64,000 nt of DNA from Antedon mediterranea (taxonomy: Eukaryota; Echinodermata; Crinoidea; Comatulida; Antedonidae), in the NCBI RefSeq assembly GCF_964355755.1, contig NC_092672.1:15808501-15872500 (forward strand), in the 5' to 3' direction. The notes beneath the pieces are model-generated. The model saw only the letters and a list, made by a program, of their open reading frames with translations, was not told the DNA's origin and ran no database searches. The translations under genes were made by a program, and so were the position numbers. Position 1 is the stretch's first letter, and the number at the start of each line of letters is the position of its first letter. Shown one piece after another: positions 34,955 through 48,435 of the stretch.

Positions 34955-35290
34955 TACCACGTGCTTGGGCAATGAACTCTGCTCCACATTGCGATAAGTT
35001 TATTTTTAGCTGGCTCGGCGACTCCGAAGCTGAAAGGGGTGACTGGTATTTCTACAGGTCTGTACGATAATTATTAAGGGTTTTCCGAAATATCACGTGC
35101 TTGGCTAATGAGCTCTCCTCCACATTGAGATCGCGTTTATTTTTTAGCTGACTCGGCGACTCCGGCGGTATTTCTACAGCGAGAGTGTATATACTCCATG
35201 TACGATGATTATTAATAGGGTTTTCCGAAACACCACGTGCTTGGCTAATAAAATTCTCCTCCAAATTGAGATCGCGTTTTTTTTAGCTGT
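34955..35290. repeat. Tandem repeat, about 130-150 bp, roughly three copies
   Basis: Units share CACGTGCTTGG, TCCTCCACATTGAGATCGCG, TTTTAGCTG and CTCGGCGACTCC in order. A degenerate continuation runs to about 35470. Confidence 0.7.
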
Positions 35291-35952
35291 TCAATTTGAT
35301 GGACCTTTATTTTTTAATTTTTATTGAAAACCAACGTGATTGCTGGCTCGGCGACTCCCTCCCGGTGCTCAAATTGGGTGACTGGTATCATTTCGGTCAT
35401 GGTTCGGTGAACCTTTATTTTGTTGGCCAAAACCCACACGCTTGCTTCGTCGGCTCCCTACAAAGAGATCGCGCTTAGTTTAATGGGGAACCTTTATTTA
35501 CTCTTCGTTTTAAATATATTCCATAGACTTCAACATTATAACTAGTCTACTGTTTTCCCGATGTGGTTTAAAAACAATTATAAAAGAATGAGAAATAAAG
35601 TCAACAGACATTTTACAACATTTAAAAATAATACGTAAAAAACATTTATACCCAGTATAACTAAGACAAAATTATCAGTAACATATTAATTTTATTATAA
35701 TAATAAAATGATAATAATAAATATTTGATGAATAAAATTAATATTTTAAACTAATAATCTGAAAAGAAAGCAATAGTTTTAGTCAAATCAATTTATGAGC
35801 ATAACTCAAGAAAGACAAATATATACAGTGTTCATTTATTGTTTTATAATTAATAATAATAAATATTATAATCCATCAACATAAGATAAGAAAACACTTT
35901 CTTTAGTATAGTAGGCTTAACATATTTTATAATAATAATAGATATATTTATT

Positions 35953-36601
35953 CAGCCCACGAATTTCACGTCGGCAATCGGCAATTGCCGACCTTATTGC
36001 CGACCTTAAATTGTCAGAGGACGGCAAGAGATTGCCGACCTAGAAACTAGGCTAGATCCCTCCTTTCAAGCCTCCTAGCAACAACATGGTACTTTAAGGG
36101 ATCGTATCATTGAAATTTTAACAGGCATATTCACCACCATGTTGTGTTTAGTTAACAAACCATGGAATTAAGATGATCCCTGAATTCACTCAACCATTAC
36201 ATCATTTTGTGTGTGAGCTGCATGCTTTCCTATCAACCAAGCTGGCTGGGCACAGCGCTGGGCGCCACAGACCTGTGTAGGGGAATACCCTGTTATGCCA
36301 AGCAAGCAACTATGCTCTGTGTACGGCTAGCTCCAGAACCATGATGTTCAGCAATTATTATTAAATAGAATTTATCTTGTAGATTTTAGTGTTAGGTTTT
36401 TATATTTTATTTTTTGCTAGTTCTTTTTGCATAACATATAGCTAGGCAGGCTAGGCCTAGCTAGGCCTTTTATTAGGTTAGCAAGAGGTTTAGGCCTTGG
36501 GGTGAATTTTCTATTTTTAGAACTGCCGAGACTGCCGACCTTGGCGAATTTAAGGTCGGCAATTTTTTGCCGACCTTCTTTTTTCTGAATTTCGTGGGCT
36601 G
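35953..36601. mobile_element. hAT-like MITE (649 bp)
   Basis: Termini are CAGCCCACGAATTTCA and TGAATTTCGTGGGCTG. Subterminal CGGCAATTGCCGACC-type palindromes occur at both ends. The CAG start and AT-rich flanks (TATTTATT against TTTATTTT, imperfect) suggest hAT. It is nested inside the 4.95-kb TIR element. Confidence 0.7.
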
Positions 36602-36839
36602 TTTATTTTTATTTAAATTGGTATAATTTATATTAAAAATACTTAATTATATACTTTATATTTCTATATGATGATGAATCAAATTTAACCCAGATGGGCA
36701 AATCTAATGTTTCATTGTCATTTTTTTCATCTATACAGATCAGCAGTTTATCAACAATGTTACCGTTCCAATTGAGAACTGCATTTAACCCCAAAAATAG
36801 AGATGCCGCATCAACAAAAAGACCAACCAAAGAAACATC

Positions 36840-37050
36840 AGCCCACAGACGGTTCTCGAATATACAGTAATTTCAGCGTAAAAAAAAATTACATAACTGA
36901 AATTAAATTATTAAACAGGGTTACATCAGGTGGTTAAAATCAGCACTGAAAGTACGAACCAACTTTATATACCATTGAGTAAACATTTTAGAAGTAATGC
37001 GCGATTTACCAAATTTTTCCCTCACGTAAATTTATATAGATTATACGTTT
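36840..37050 (+). mobile_element. Deletion derivative of the 47.4-kb hairpin-ended family
   Basis: The left part (GGTTCTCGAATATACAGTAA) matches 47448-47467 and the right part (AAAGTACGAACCAACT ... GCGCGATTTACC ... CGTAAATTTATATAGATTAT) matches 48337-48433. Most of the interior is deleted. Confidence 0.6.
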
Positions 37051-40000
37051 TAATGATTGAACAAGAGTGTTAATGCGAAGTATATCCAAATGTATTCTCA
37101 ATGATTTTACTGTAAATGACTATTAATAGTATATTTTAGCAGTTTGTTGTGTGCAGTAGTAATTACAGTTGTCACACTTTAAAAATAATGTAGTAGTTCT
37201 TGTTGACTTATTTAAGTGAACTATTTGGTGTCTCTGTTACACGTGAAAACTTCAATTTTTTATTGCATGAATTATATTGTTTTATTGATTAAAAGATAGT
37301 ATTTGATATACTATTTTTACCAGTTTATCAATTGTATGCAGTAGTAACCACATTTGTTACACTTTAAAAATGGCTGCATATCAAAACCATTTCATAAAAC
37401 ATTGTGACGAGTTAAAGTGAACATTTGGTGTCTCCGTTACACGTGAAATCTTCCATTTATATTTCATGAACCATATTGTTTTATTTCCACATGGAGGTAT
37501 GATCCTGATTTGACTTGTTGCTAGTAAATGTATATACTTGAGGTATATTCTGTTCATTTCTGTATTGTTTACATGTAATTTTTAAACAGCAGTGACTTTA
37601 CAAATTTTTTATATAGAAATTAAGTCAACTTTAACGGCTTTGCATAATTATTTCATAAGCTATTTTTTAAATTTGAAAAGGTGTGATTTAAATAATATTT
37701 TTCTGCATTGAAGATGTTCCCAAAAGCTATTTAAAAATCCAATTTAAACAGTTTTAGGTTATTAATAATAACTTATAAGAGGGGTAGATAATGTGATTTT
37801 GGTGTCTCCGTTACACGTGAAATTTGCTATGCATGTTGATACTATATAAATGCTGTTACATAGAGACAACAGATTTAATGTGTAGTTTGCTTCTTTTTTT
37901 TAGTTCAAGTACATGATATACTATTTAGAATTGATTATTAGACTTAGAATGTCACACTTTGAAATTCTGACCCTAATGTCACACCTTGGCCCCTTTATTT
38001 ATGGAAACACCCTTATGCATGTTAAACTTTAGAAATCGTTTGCTAAAAATAGGTAATTTAATGCAAATTTGTGCAAAAATAGACTCCTCAGGGTGGCTGG
38101 TTAACTCCATTTTTTAAAATGTATTATAGAAGTTGATGAAATGCAGATATCAATTCATGTCAAATTTGTACCCTAAGGATGTAGTGACGTCACCATATGG
38201 CCATTCAAATTTTTAAAATAGAATTTTTTTTCACTTTTGTACTAGCAAATCACTCTAATGCGTTCCCCATTTTCTCCTAGATTTTAATATGTTCTTTCTC
38301 AGTCAAAAGAATAAATAAATAATCAATTCTCTTTGACATGAGTTTTTATTACGTCATCATATAAAAAAATTTGAATAACGTGACTTACTTAATTTCTTCT
38401 ATACATGTGTTATATGTTATGTTATAATGTAGCTCCTCAGAATAAAAAGATGCGCATGATTAAAATTTATTATGAAAGCTGTTGAATTGTAGATATGAAT
38501 TCCTATAAAAAGTTTGTCTGTCTGATGTCATGACGTCATCATATGGCCAGTTGAACATAAATAGTCAGATTTTTATCTCTTTCGTAAACATTCAGCGCAT
38601 TTAAAATAGCATACACCTCACTTTTTCGTGTATAAAATTTTTTAGATAATTATCTCTTAAAATTCCTATATTTATGTTACATTTTGATGACATTATCATG
38701 TTAAAAATTGGATTAAAAGATCGGTCTCGTAATTTCATCTATGCTACACAATATAACATGAATACTGTTATGCTTTATTACACAAAATTGGAAAAATTCA
38801 GCACTGTAAACATCAGGGTTCTCGCCACGGTGGTCGGTCCCGTCCACCACTCGGAATTTCCGACCACCACTTTCATGGCGCCGACCACCACTTTATTTAC
38901 ACATGTAGAAGATCGTAGCCTATTGTTATTATAATTATCTATGCGTCGATCATAGTGTGGTTCTTAGGGTTAATAAACACCATTGTCATCGCCTTTAGAA
39001 AAAGCATGGACAATGCAAATTAACAATGTACTGTTCACTAATTAAAATCGACAACGCCTTAAAATCCTACCTAGGCTAGGAGACGACATTTTTTAGCACT
39101 GGTTAGCCTAATTTAGCCGGACGAGATGACATCGTTGGCCGAATTGACATCGGAGTCGAGTCAAGTTTCGACGGCCTTTTACGCTAGGCCTATATTAATC
39201 CTACCTTGTTTTAGCGAATTATAAATACACCGACGTCAACATAAAAAAATACATGCAAAATCAATATATTCCTTGTAATGTAAGATTTAACAAACCCGCT
39301 GGAAAAAAGTTCGACAGTTTCGACACAAACGCGCTACCGCGTCGACGTCTATTTGTAGATTAGGGAAATCACCAAATATATGTTGCCAGGAAGCTCCGAT
39401 ACAGGCACACTTCACACACGATAAGAGCTGATAAGTTGTTTTTCTCCCTTCGAATTGTTGGGTGTTTTATGTTTTGATTGACAGATTTTCATTTACAAGA
39501 CTTAAACATAGTTATTTTCCATCAATTGTGCCCCCTATAATTGTTTAACAACGAAATTTATAGGCTACGCAAATATTATCAATAATTAATAGTCATTACT
39601 GCAGTGAAAATTGAAAACCAACTTTAATATTCAATTAGCTTTTAGTGAGTGAAATAAAACACTGCATTCGTTTTATGAATGAATGAGCTTGACGATGCGT
39701 ACCATTTGCACAATGTTTATAATGATTCAATTAATTGTATTCACAAATGTTGCTGGTATACTGGTAGGAAGGCGAATAAGAAATGGATGTTGTTCCGATC
39801 GCTGTTTGTCGGTAGTAATGTGACTTAATTACGTTTTTAATCATTATCTGCATCGAAAACTGAAAATCAATTTTAATATTGAGAGAGCTTTTTAGTGAAA
39901 TATTTTTATAAATGGTATGAGCTTAACGATGTGTGACATTTGTGTAAATTTGCTAATGCTCAGTGGAAATGAATAAACAAACAAATGCATACGTACATAC

Positions 40001-40249
40001 TGTATACAATGTTATTTTTAGTATAGTAAAGTGCAGTAATGATAGTTTTACATATTTTATCATATTTTCATTGTAAAATTTTTTGGTCTGATCTAAATAT
40101 TTACAATAAAAAATCACAATTTTCTCACGCTTTATACTTATAAATGTAGGCTATTGTTTTTTTAAATTTAAAATAAACCTATCATCATGGTATAGAATAG
40201 TGTACGTGTATTTAATGCGAATCTTTGTAGAAAAACAATTCCATAAGTA

Positions 40250-40960
40250 AGAAACTACCATGTGTGTTACTGTTCGTGAGCCGCATCAATCGTTGGAAAA
40301 ACAAATCCGAGCGAGCCGAACGATTGTTGTAGAAATTCCATTTGATGTACACGCACTCATCTGATAAGAAATTACCACGTGTATATTCATCATGCGAGTT
40401 TGTTACCCGAACGCCGAACGACTGTTGTGAAATTCCATTTGATGTACATGTACCCCTCTGGTAAGAATTTACCACATGTATATTCATCATGCAAGTTTGT
40501 TATCCGAACGCCAAACGACTTGTGAAATTCCATTTGATATAGACGTACCCCTCTGGTATAGGTTGGTTCCCACTAGCGAAGCAATGTAACGCAATTTGCG
40601 CAACGTAAGCAAATGCCCTTCTAATAATTGTGTTTGCCCCTGTCTGCATGAAATCAAACCTGCGATGTTTCCAGCACTGTTGCATTTTGTTCCCACTTGT
40701 GATTACGCAATACAGCATTTTTCGTCGATATGTTGCTGCGTTGCGTTCTAGTGGGAACCACGCTTAAGAAATTACCACGTGTGTTCACCATGCGAGTTTG
40801 TTGCCCGAACCAACGACTGTTGTGAAAATTCCATTTGATGTACACGCGCCCCTCTGGTAAGAAATTACCATGTGTGTTCATGCGAGTTTCGCCGCCGAAC
40901 GAACGATTATTGTGGACATTCCATTTGACGTACACACACGCACCCTAAAAAATTAACAGG
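40250..40960. repeat. Minisatellite of about 95 bp, five to six copies
   Basis: Units share AAATTACCACGTGT, CATGCGAGTTTG, CGAACGACTGTTGTG and AATTCCATTTGATGTACACG. The third or fourth unit is interrupted by a MITE at 40557-40766. ORFs reported across it are repeat products. Confidence 0.8.
40557..40766. mobile_element. Small MITE in the minisatellite (about 210 bp)
   Basis: GGTTCCCACTAG near the left end pairs with CTAGTGGGAACC near the right end. Compared with neighbouring repeat units, the insertion falls at a TA, duplicated on both sides, as in TA-targeting DNA transposons. Confidence 0.65.
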
Positions 40961-42463
40961 TGTGTTCATGCCTGAATTATATTGTATTATAATACTGTAG
41001 TACCTGTCCGTTTCTGCTGACAAAATTGGCAAAACATTAACATTTTTTCATCAACCAGTGTCAGCTGTAGGCTATAGTTTCGCGCTAACTCAGTGTGGCG
41101 ATCACACGTGTTTCGCGCTCTAGTCGAATTCTACTTCTAGAAATATATTTTATTAATAAATGTTTAATTACCAAAATGTATTTCAAATTAGTTTCATAAT
41201 CATACATAGGCCTACGTTACTGTTTGTTGTTAACAATAAAAATATTGTCTGAGTGAGATTGAGCCAAACGAACTCAAAATAAAAAAAAAACACAGAAATT
41301 TAGTGACGAAGTATGACGTTGCAGTAGTGGATAGGCTATTTCCTGGAATGCCAAAAAATGTCTTTAACACGCCGCCGCTAAAAAGGGAGAAGTCTATGCG
41401 TTGCTGTTAAACCATGTGCTGCTATACAATTATGCGCTAGGAACATGTTAGGTCTATAAAAAGGTCTATAAAATGGACTATACTATTTTACGAAACTATA
41501 AACATAGGATGGGTTGTTATGATATGGGGCATGTTTATGAATACATTTTCAAAAGAACCGTAAGACTATGTATACGTTATCGGGTATATTTATTTTTTCA
41601 CAATACTGTAATTGCCGGTGGTTAAGTTGAAAATCGAGGAAACATGCAAATAGACAGGTTAATGCAAACATGGCATGACCTTGCTAATAAAACGTGTTGG
41701 GTTGGGAGTAATACAGAACGTAATGGAATTCTGTACCGTGTCCTGTGATGTACAGTATTTGATATATTTTTTAAATTTTTATTAATATACATTATTATAA
41801 ATATATTATTAATACTAGTGTAGACTAGGCTAGGCACTCGGCAAGCTAGGCCTACGTGTATTGTATCAGGGAGTTACAATTCCCTGATTGTATATACAAA
41901 AAAGACGTCAGCTCTGTACAGGCTCGTCGAATGGTCCAAGTTTTTTTTTCTCGCGCAAAGATTGTAATTGTAAACACCGGACGCTAATAGTCGGTCAACA
42001 TGCGGCACATGGTGTGGGCGGATCACCTTATCAGGCGGGTAAGGGAAGTCACCGATGTGACGGCGAATTGTCATTCTTCAAAGAAAACGCTGCTTTTGAA
42101 TAAACCGCCTTAATTAGGATAGCGCGTGTCAACTGTTTATTTATAGTAAATCCAAGTTTTTGCTTGCTTCTATTGTTTAAAGATCCTTAAAATACTGTCG
42201 ATTTAGTATCGACGCATTGTCTAAATACTATCGAATTACTGTCGGTAACTAACTGCAAGTTCGACGTCGAACTTTTTTTCAGCGGGTAGGCCTATTCTAT
42301 TCAATAAACAATGTATACAAAATAGAGGGCACACTAACATCATTTTATTTCTTCAGACACAATGGCATAATCTTTTTTCTGTGCGCAATATTCTAATGTA
42401 TGACCTGCACATGGAGTTTACGCGGCAGATAACCTAACTCTTTCATAGTGACGAGTTCAAATC

Positions 42464-43249
42464 TATTTTGGTATTGTTATTTTAAGTTCATTTGGCTAAA
42501 TGTTGTTATAAGCAATAATAATAATTTACCTTTTGCATTAGTGAGAAAAAAGGTATAAAATATATCTTTATTACATTTATTTATTATTTATTACGTAAAA
42601 TGTTTATCCAGTCATTTTTTGTGGGTTGTTCGTGATAAATTGAGTGGCTGTTCACACAATGAACTGTGCGCCAACCAATTGAGAGAGACCCAAAACAACA
42701 GAGTTTCCAATTTTATTGCATCTTGATAAAACAGAGTCAATATTATTTAGTACTAAAAGAAAGCTTAAAAATTCTTGATTTTACTGTTATGTTTAAAACT
42801 AAGTTGATAGATATGAAGAATATTTTTTAAATAGTTTATACCAGCTGCTGTTTTTACGTTTTTTTTTTAAGAGAGATTTTCCAACTTTTGTAAATCCATG
42901 ATTGACACCGCAGCTGCTATAAACTACTTCAACATTCAGCATTTTTCCGAAATGTATAATAATATGATTTCATATAATGATTGAAGAAGATGATGATGTA
43001 ATGAAGACCTTTGGAAAATGGACAATATGCATAGCTTGCAATAGTTCCGCCCACTAACATGACTGATTTTTAAGAATCGTTTACCTAACTAACTAACATT
43101 AGCGAATGTCTAGAGTAGCTGATTGGATCACGGAAAGAGAAGAGATACCAGCAGTGAGGAGATCGATAAAGACAAAGTCTTCTAAAAATAGCAGCAGCGA
43201 ATGCTCGGCCGTCGATTTTCGCGCGTTCATAAATTTCCGGCCAATATTA
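42464..43249. other. No gene seen
   Basis: AT-rich sequence between Helitron-like copy 5 and the foldback-type end at 43250. Confidence 0.35.
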
Positions 43250-43475
43250 TTAGTCCAGTCATTTTAACTTTTTACTTGCAACTAATTGCAACAGAATTTT
43301 TTTCACCCCAATGCATTTCTTTGAGGTCCCCAGAAAGGTGTCTAATTTGCATAAATCCAAAATGGCCGCCAAAATTCAATAATTTGACATATTTTTACCT
43401 AAAAACGGCCTATTTGAATGTTTTAAAGTTCCGAATGAGGTATTGGCCCATGGGTTACAATTTGATCTAGTACTG
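43250..43475 (+). repeat. Foldback-family end, left copy
   Basis: Starts TAGTCCAGTCATTTTAAC and contains AACTAATTGCAACA, TTTGAGGTCCCCAGAA, TTTGCATAAATCC, AAAATGGCCGCC and AAAACGGCC. A reversed copy lies at 54905-55182. The TAGTCCAG start and AAAATGGCGGCC segment are shared with foldback element 1. Confidence 0.6.
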
Positions 43476-44576
43476 GTTAATTTGTATATAAATTAGCATA
43501 TTTTTAAATGACCGCTGAATTCTTATGTTAATCCTATTATCTAGTTTTCATGAATATATACTATTTTTGTTCATACCTAATTTTCAAGTAGAAAAGTATT
43601 CTGTGACTTCTTGGTAGGTGTGGTACAAGCATATTTAGAATAGAAATAAACAATAGAAATAAACTGTAACTGAAATGGAAGGTGGGTCAAATATTACTGT
43701 ACATATGTCCTAATTAGGCAAAAAAAAAATTTATTGTGTTGGCCACGCCCGACCGACCCTAAAGTGACGAAAATGAAGGTTGACTTCGATGTTGATCTGC
43801 AAAGAACAACAGATCGTACATCGCACGAGGTTGTTGATGCGGTGTTTTTTGGTTTTACTGTACAGAGTACTATGATGATTATGAACTTGTTAAATGATTT
43901 AAAAGGCATGGAGTCGCCAAGCAAGTAGGCCTATACACTTAATAAAAATTTACCTAAGATTGTCGTAAGCTCTTTTGTTGAAACTTGTTTGTTTATATAG
44001 CGATAATCCACCCATTCCAGCATGCACGTTAGGCCTCTAGCCTATAGGCCTAATCCTTGCGATCGATCGATGGCTCTCCATTCATGGTGGGGAATTTCCC
44101 CGCGATAAGAAATCGGCGAAATATTGATCATAACGGCGTGCATTTTAATGTTATATCTATAATGCTAGTGTAATTACGTATGGATAAAACAATATGAAAC
44201 TCAATATTTTTCATCTGGAATAATGTTAAATTGCGTAATGTAGCATATAACACGGAAATAGTTTATTTCGATCTTCATTGTTTTTGGCTTTAAAAATGGT
44301 AGCTAGAGCCTAGCTAGGCCTAACAGTAGCCCTATGGCTAGAAAAGTTAAGCATACGTTTATTTAATAAACCTTTTTTAAACTTTTGTTGAAACAATATT
44401 CATAGCTAGTGTGAGCCAGGGTGCTATGAAAGGTGTTTTTAAAAGTCTTTTTTTATCATGTGTAAATTGTTTATTTTTTTGCCGGCCACACATTATTTGG
44501 TCTAAAAAAAAACAAAAAAAACTTTTCCTACCGACCTACCCATTTTTCGGATTTACCCAAAACGTGGCAAACACAA
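43476..44576. other. No gene confirmed
   Basis: Contains two short ORFs of unknown meaning (43734-43928 and 44411-44641, plus strand). They lack recognisable domains or splice context. Confidence 0.3.
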
Positions 44577-45996
44577 CTAGACATGTAACTCGTCACTTTG
44601 ACGAGTTATTTATCCGCACGACAAACGCCACGTGCACGTGATACGTTAGAATATTGCACACAGAAAAAGATTATGGCATTATGACCTGAACTGAAGAAAA
44701 TGATATGTTGTTATTGCTGAATTCTGTTATTTTGTGTCATATAGTATACACAGTATAATCTGTATACATATTACATACAGTGTAGAATAGGTGAAATGAC
44801 TGGACCCGCCATTTATTCCAATTTTTAACATGTCGACGGTATCAAAATGAAACACTAAGATAGCAATTTCGGAAGGAAATTATTTCGGCAACAACATATT
44901 AATGTGTAGAAAAAATGTAAATACGTAAAATATTGATGCGAGCTCTTTTTAAATGTAATGAAATATGACGCAAAACGTCACAACATCCGATTGGCAAAAT
45001 TTTCACATGATTTCCTATCTAAAATCCAATAGCTACTAGAAAACGTTTTAATCGTGATTATCACATTTTATTCTTACGAGCTATAACAGATTAAAATTTA
45101 CTGTAAAGATGGAATTAATGGCACACGTAATTTAAATTTTTAGGCATGATGACGTCATAAAAATTAAAATATTTTTAACTCATACGTAAGATAGTTGATT
45201 GACCTAGACAATATTAAAATCTCGGAGAAAAAGGAATACAGATAAGCGTGATGCGCTCCATTGAATATGATGAGCAATAACGAAACAGACAAAAATTCTA
45301 TATTTTACATTCGTGTGGCCATACGATGACGTCACAATGTCCGGTTAGCCATATTGATTCATGATCCGATATCTACAACTCATCAACTTCCAGAATATGT
45401 AATAAAAATAAGTTTTACTGTTCAGCTTAGAAATTACGACTGTTTGAAAAAAGGAATAATTTTGACAAATTTTTGAACTTTTTCATCAAAAACGCGCGCA
45501 AATTGTCCAATTCAACGTGTTCGTATGGCGTTATGTAAAGTGGAAAAGGTATAAATTTTTTCACAATTACTACAAAAGGCGAAAAAAACATGTTTTTTAT
45601 ACTCCGCGCGTGAGAATATTTTACATGCGCAAAATGTCATAAAACGTGTAAAAAGTTGATTAGAAATTAATTTTGCGCATTTTGAAATTTTAAATGCGCG
45701 TGCGCGCATAACTTTGTGTAAAACACGCACACATTTTTTTCAACAGAATGTTCGCGCATGATATGACTTATACTTGTGCAAAGTTTCAATTTAAAATGTT
45801 ATTTAGTTTTTGACTTATGTTAAAAACACGAAATTCCTAAAATCTCGCGTAAGTCACGTTGCGCAAGTGTAAACATCCTGAAAAGCTTCGCTGCACAACT
45901 TCATATGAATGACGATATGTTAAGAAAGTTACAAAATGTTATGTTTACAAGTTTTACAGATACGCATGACACAAAAATTACAGAAAGAAAGAAGAA
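44577..45996 (-). mobile_element. Helitron-like element, copy 6
   Basis: Reversed. It begins at its 3' end with CTAG (44577-44580) and the perfect AACTCGTCA/TGACGAGTT hairpin, then runs through the family body to the TTCTTCTTTCTTTC segment at about 45990, where the CTAG of the next copy follows at once. Confidence 0.65.
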
Positions 45997-47245
45997 CTAG
46001 ATTTGAACTCGTCACTTTGACGAGTTCGGGTTATCCGCGCAAATGCAACATGCACAAACTTAACTATATGAACCTCGACAATTCCATTGAAAAATTGTTA
46101 GTGCGCTATCTATTTTGTGTCACGTCTAAGTATATACAGTATAACACTAATACTGTATATGTACTACATACAGTGCAGAATAGGTGAAAATAAGTGACCA
46201 AAGTTATTGACGCTTTTGGACATGATGACGTCACAAAAAATTTTAAAATGGTAAATCATGCGAAAGATAATTGATTGACCTAAACAATATAAAAACATGG
46301 AGGAAAATGAAATATGGATAAGTGGAGATGCGCTCTATTAAATGTGATGAGCTATGACGAAAGAGACAAAAATCCTCTATTTTATATTCGAGTGGCCATA
46401 CGATGACGTCACAATATTAGGTTAGCCATATCAATGCATGATTCGATATCTACAACTCATCTACTTTCAGAATATGTAATAAAAAATAAAATTCACCTTA
46501 TAGTTTAGAATCCATGACTGTTTACAAAAAGGCATAATTTTGACGAATTGTTAAACTTTTTCATCAAAAACACGCGCAAATTATCCAATTCCACGTGCTC
46601 GTATGACATGATTTTAAGTCAAAATTGTTTAAAAATAGGTAAAATTACTAGAAAAGGCTGGAAAAATAAATCATGCAAAAAAAAGATGTTTTTAGCGCTA
46701 CGTGCGCGTAAAAATTTGCGCGTACGTGGGAATTTTTGAAATGCTCAAAATAACATGAAACGCATAGAAAGTTGATTAGAAGTTGATTTTTCGCATCTCA
46801 AAATTTTTAAACGCGCGTGAGCGCGTAAGTTTTTGTGAAACATGCCATTTTTAATCCATAGAAAGTTTGCCCTTGATATGACTTAAATGGTCCCTAAGTG
46901 TCATTACAAAATGACTTTTGGTTTTTAGTCTATGTTAAATACGCGAAATTCATAAATCGCGCGTAACTTACGCTGCGCGACTCTAAAGTAAAAAAACGAA
47001 CTGTCCTGCACTTCTACAGATAGAGGTCAATCTTCTAACAAAGTTATACAATGTAATGTTGATAAGAATTTGAGATACACGTGACAAAAAATTCTGGGAA
47101 AGAAAGAATATAGAAAAAAAAAAAAAGATTGCGACAATAACAAGGGGTTATCCGCCAAGTGCGGATAACCAATAATACAAAAAAAAAAAAAAGATGATGA
47201 AACAGGACAGTTACAAGGAGTTATCCGCTCATGGCGGATAACTAA
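45997..47245 (-). mobile_element. Helitron-like element, copy 7
   Basis: Reversed, with CTAG at 45997-46000 and the perfect hairpin at 46006-46026. Its 5' end reads TTAGTTATCCGCC (47245 downwards) with two palindromic TTATCCGC modules (47145-47172 and 47218-47243), directly abutting the CTAG of copy 8. Confidence 0.7.
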
Positions 47246-47393
47246 CTAGACATGAAACTCGTCACTTCGACGAGACGAGTTCGGGTTATCCGCGCAAACG
47301 CAACATGCACATACTTAACCATATGAACCTCGACAATTATTATGCCATCCTATGACATGAAATAAATATGTTTACAGTGCTGAATTGTACCTA

Positions 47394-48435
47394 CTAGATG
47401 GTACGCTCGCTTCGCTCGCGTACCATCTAGGTCGTGCCCACAGATGGTTCTCGAATATACAGTAATTTCAGCGCAACAAAAACTGGCGATTTCAAATGTA
47501 CGTACCGCAGGACTAAAATACATTTTCGTTTACAGAAACGAATAAATAGACATGATGATTTATGTAGTCAACTAAAATTAGCACCCTGGGAATTACTTCC
47601 GAAGGAGTCCAAATTTTTGATTTGGACTCATTTAAAGAAACCTAATTTGTGTTTTGTATGTAACATTAGGGTTGAGGGATGGGAAAGCGGATAGGTACAA
47701 AGAGGAACAATTTTTAAATATATTCTTTATCCACTCAGTAACGAAATATTTTTTTCATGTTTTATAGGCCTATAAATAATATACCTCTAAATACAGTAAA
47801 ACATTTGCGATTTAATACTTTGTTAAACTGTCACTGTCATAATGGATTGAAATATTAAAGTACATGTCACGATACACCACTACGACGTTTATATTATTGG
47901 TAATTATTAATTAATACAAAGGTTGAGAAGGAACTGTCAGTATAAAGTTTATTTGTATATAATAATGTGTTTTTATATCTAACTGTAGAGCCTGTCCAAA
48001 ATGTCAGTAATAAAGTTTATTTGTATTTATTTTTATATTACATCTAACAGGACGAACATTCACAGTAAGAAATGTTCGATTTAAATGAGGACCAAAAATA
48101 GTTAATAGGTATTTACAGTATTGTCAAAGTATTGCAAGTTTATTCTCAAAGGGCCCATATATTTACCTACCGTATGTGTTAAACCAAGGGCTCATAAATT
48201 TACCTACTTGTGTAAACCAAACTCTGGCAGACTGAGAGATTGGGATGTTCCATTCATCGCAAATCAATACATTTGTATAATCGTATATTAAATCTATCAA
48301 AATAGTATTTTTTTAAGAAATCGGCCTGTCTACCGAAAGTACGAACCAACTGTATATACCATCGAGTAAAAATTCTAGAAGTAAGGCGCGATTTACCGAA
48401 TTTTGCCCTTACGTAAATTTATATATAGATTATGT
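47394..48435 (+). mobile_element. Hairpin-ended element of unknown class
   Basis: Starts with a hairpin whose 12-bp arms are CTAGATGGTACG and CGTACCATCTAG around a CTCGCTTCGCTCG loop (47394-47430). Then comes GCCCACAGATGGTTCTCGAA and an 86-codon frame (47434-47694, MPTDGSRIYSNFSATKTGDF...), which is unrecognised. The right end is CGCGATTTACC...CGTAAATTTATATATAGAT. A shortened copy is at 36840-37050 and a reversed end is at about 57165-57229. Confidence 0.5.

Larger units (their letters stand above)
33060..38012. mobile_element. 4.95-kb TIR element with subterminal repeats
   Basis: Ends are 26-bp inverted repeats with one mismatch: GGGTGTTTCCATAAATTAAG on the left, and the reverse complement of 37987-38012 on the right. 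Inside both ends a motif GTGTCTC plus GTTACRYG recurs (about 33468, 33658, 33832, 34046, 34253 on the left; 37226, 37427, 37802 on the right), like transposase-binding subterminal repeats. No transposase frame is seen; the centre holds a tandem repeat and other insertions. The superfamily is unassigned. Confidence 0.65.
38816..42300. mobile_element. Composite insert in Helitron-like copy 5
   Basis: Breaks the Helitron-like sequence after CACTGTAAACAT. It opens with CAGGGTTCTCGCC, like the CAGTGTTCTCCCC end of the element at 49860. A matching right terminus was not identified, so the right boundary is approximate. It carries a minisatellite (40250-40960) and a nested MITE. Confidence 0.4.
32586..42463 (+). 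mobile_element. Helitron-like element, copy 5, broken by two insertions
   Basis: Follows the CTAG of copy 4 directly. Pieces lie at 32586-33059, 38013-38815 and about 42300-42463. They keep the family order, including CCATATGG beside a TGACGTCA site and the CACTTTGA-like 3' hairpin, here degenerate (AACTCTTTCATAGTGACGAG), ending in CTAT instead of CTAG. Insertions occupy 33060-38012 and 38816-about 42300. Confidence 0.6.

Noticed and set aside
40212-40935. Several minus-strand ORFs with repeated VYIKWN-type words
   Set aside because: Generated by the 95-bp minisatellite; they overlap in different frames and cross a MITE.
43734-43928. 64-codon plus-strand ORF with a varied composition
   Set aside because: No domain, no splice context, and an equally long overlapping minus-strand ORF.
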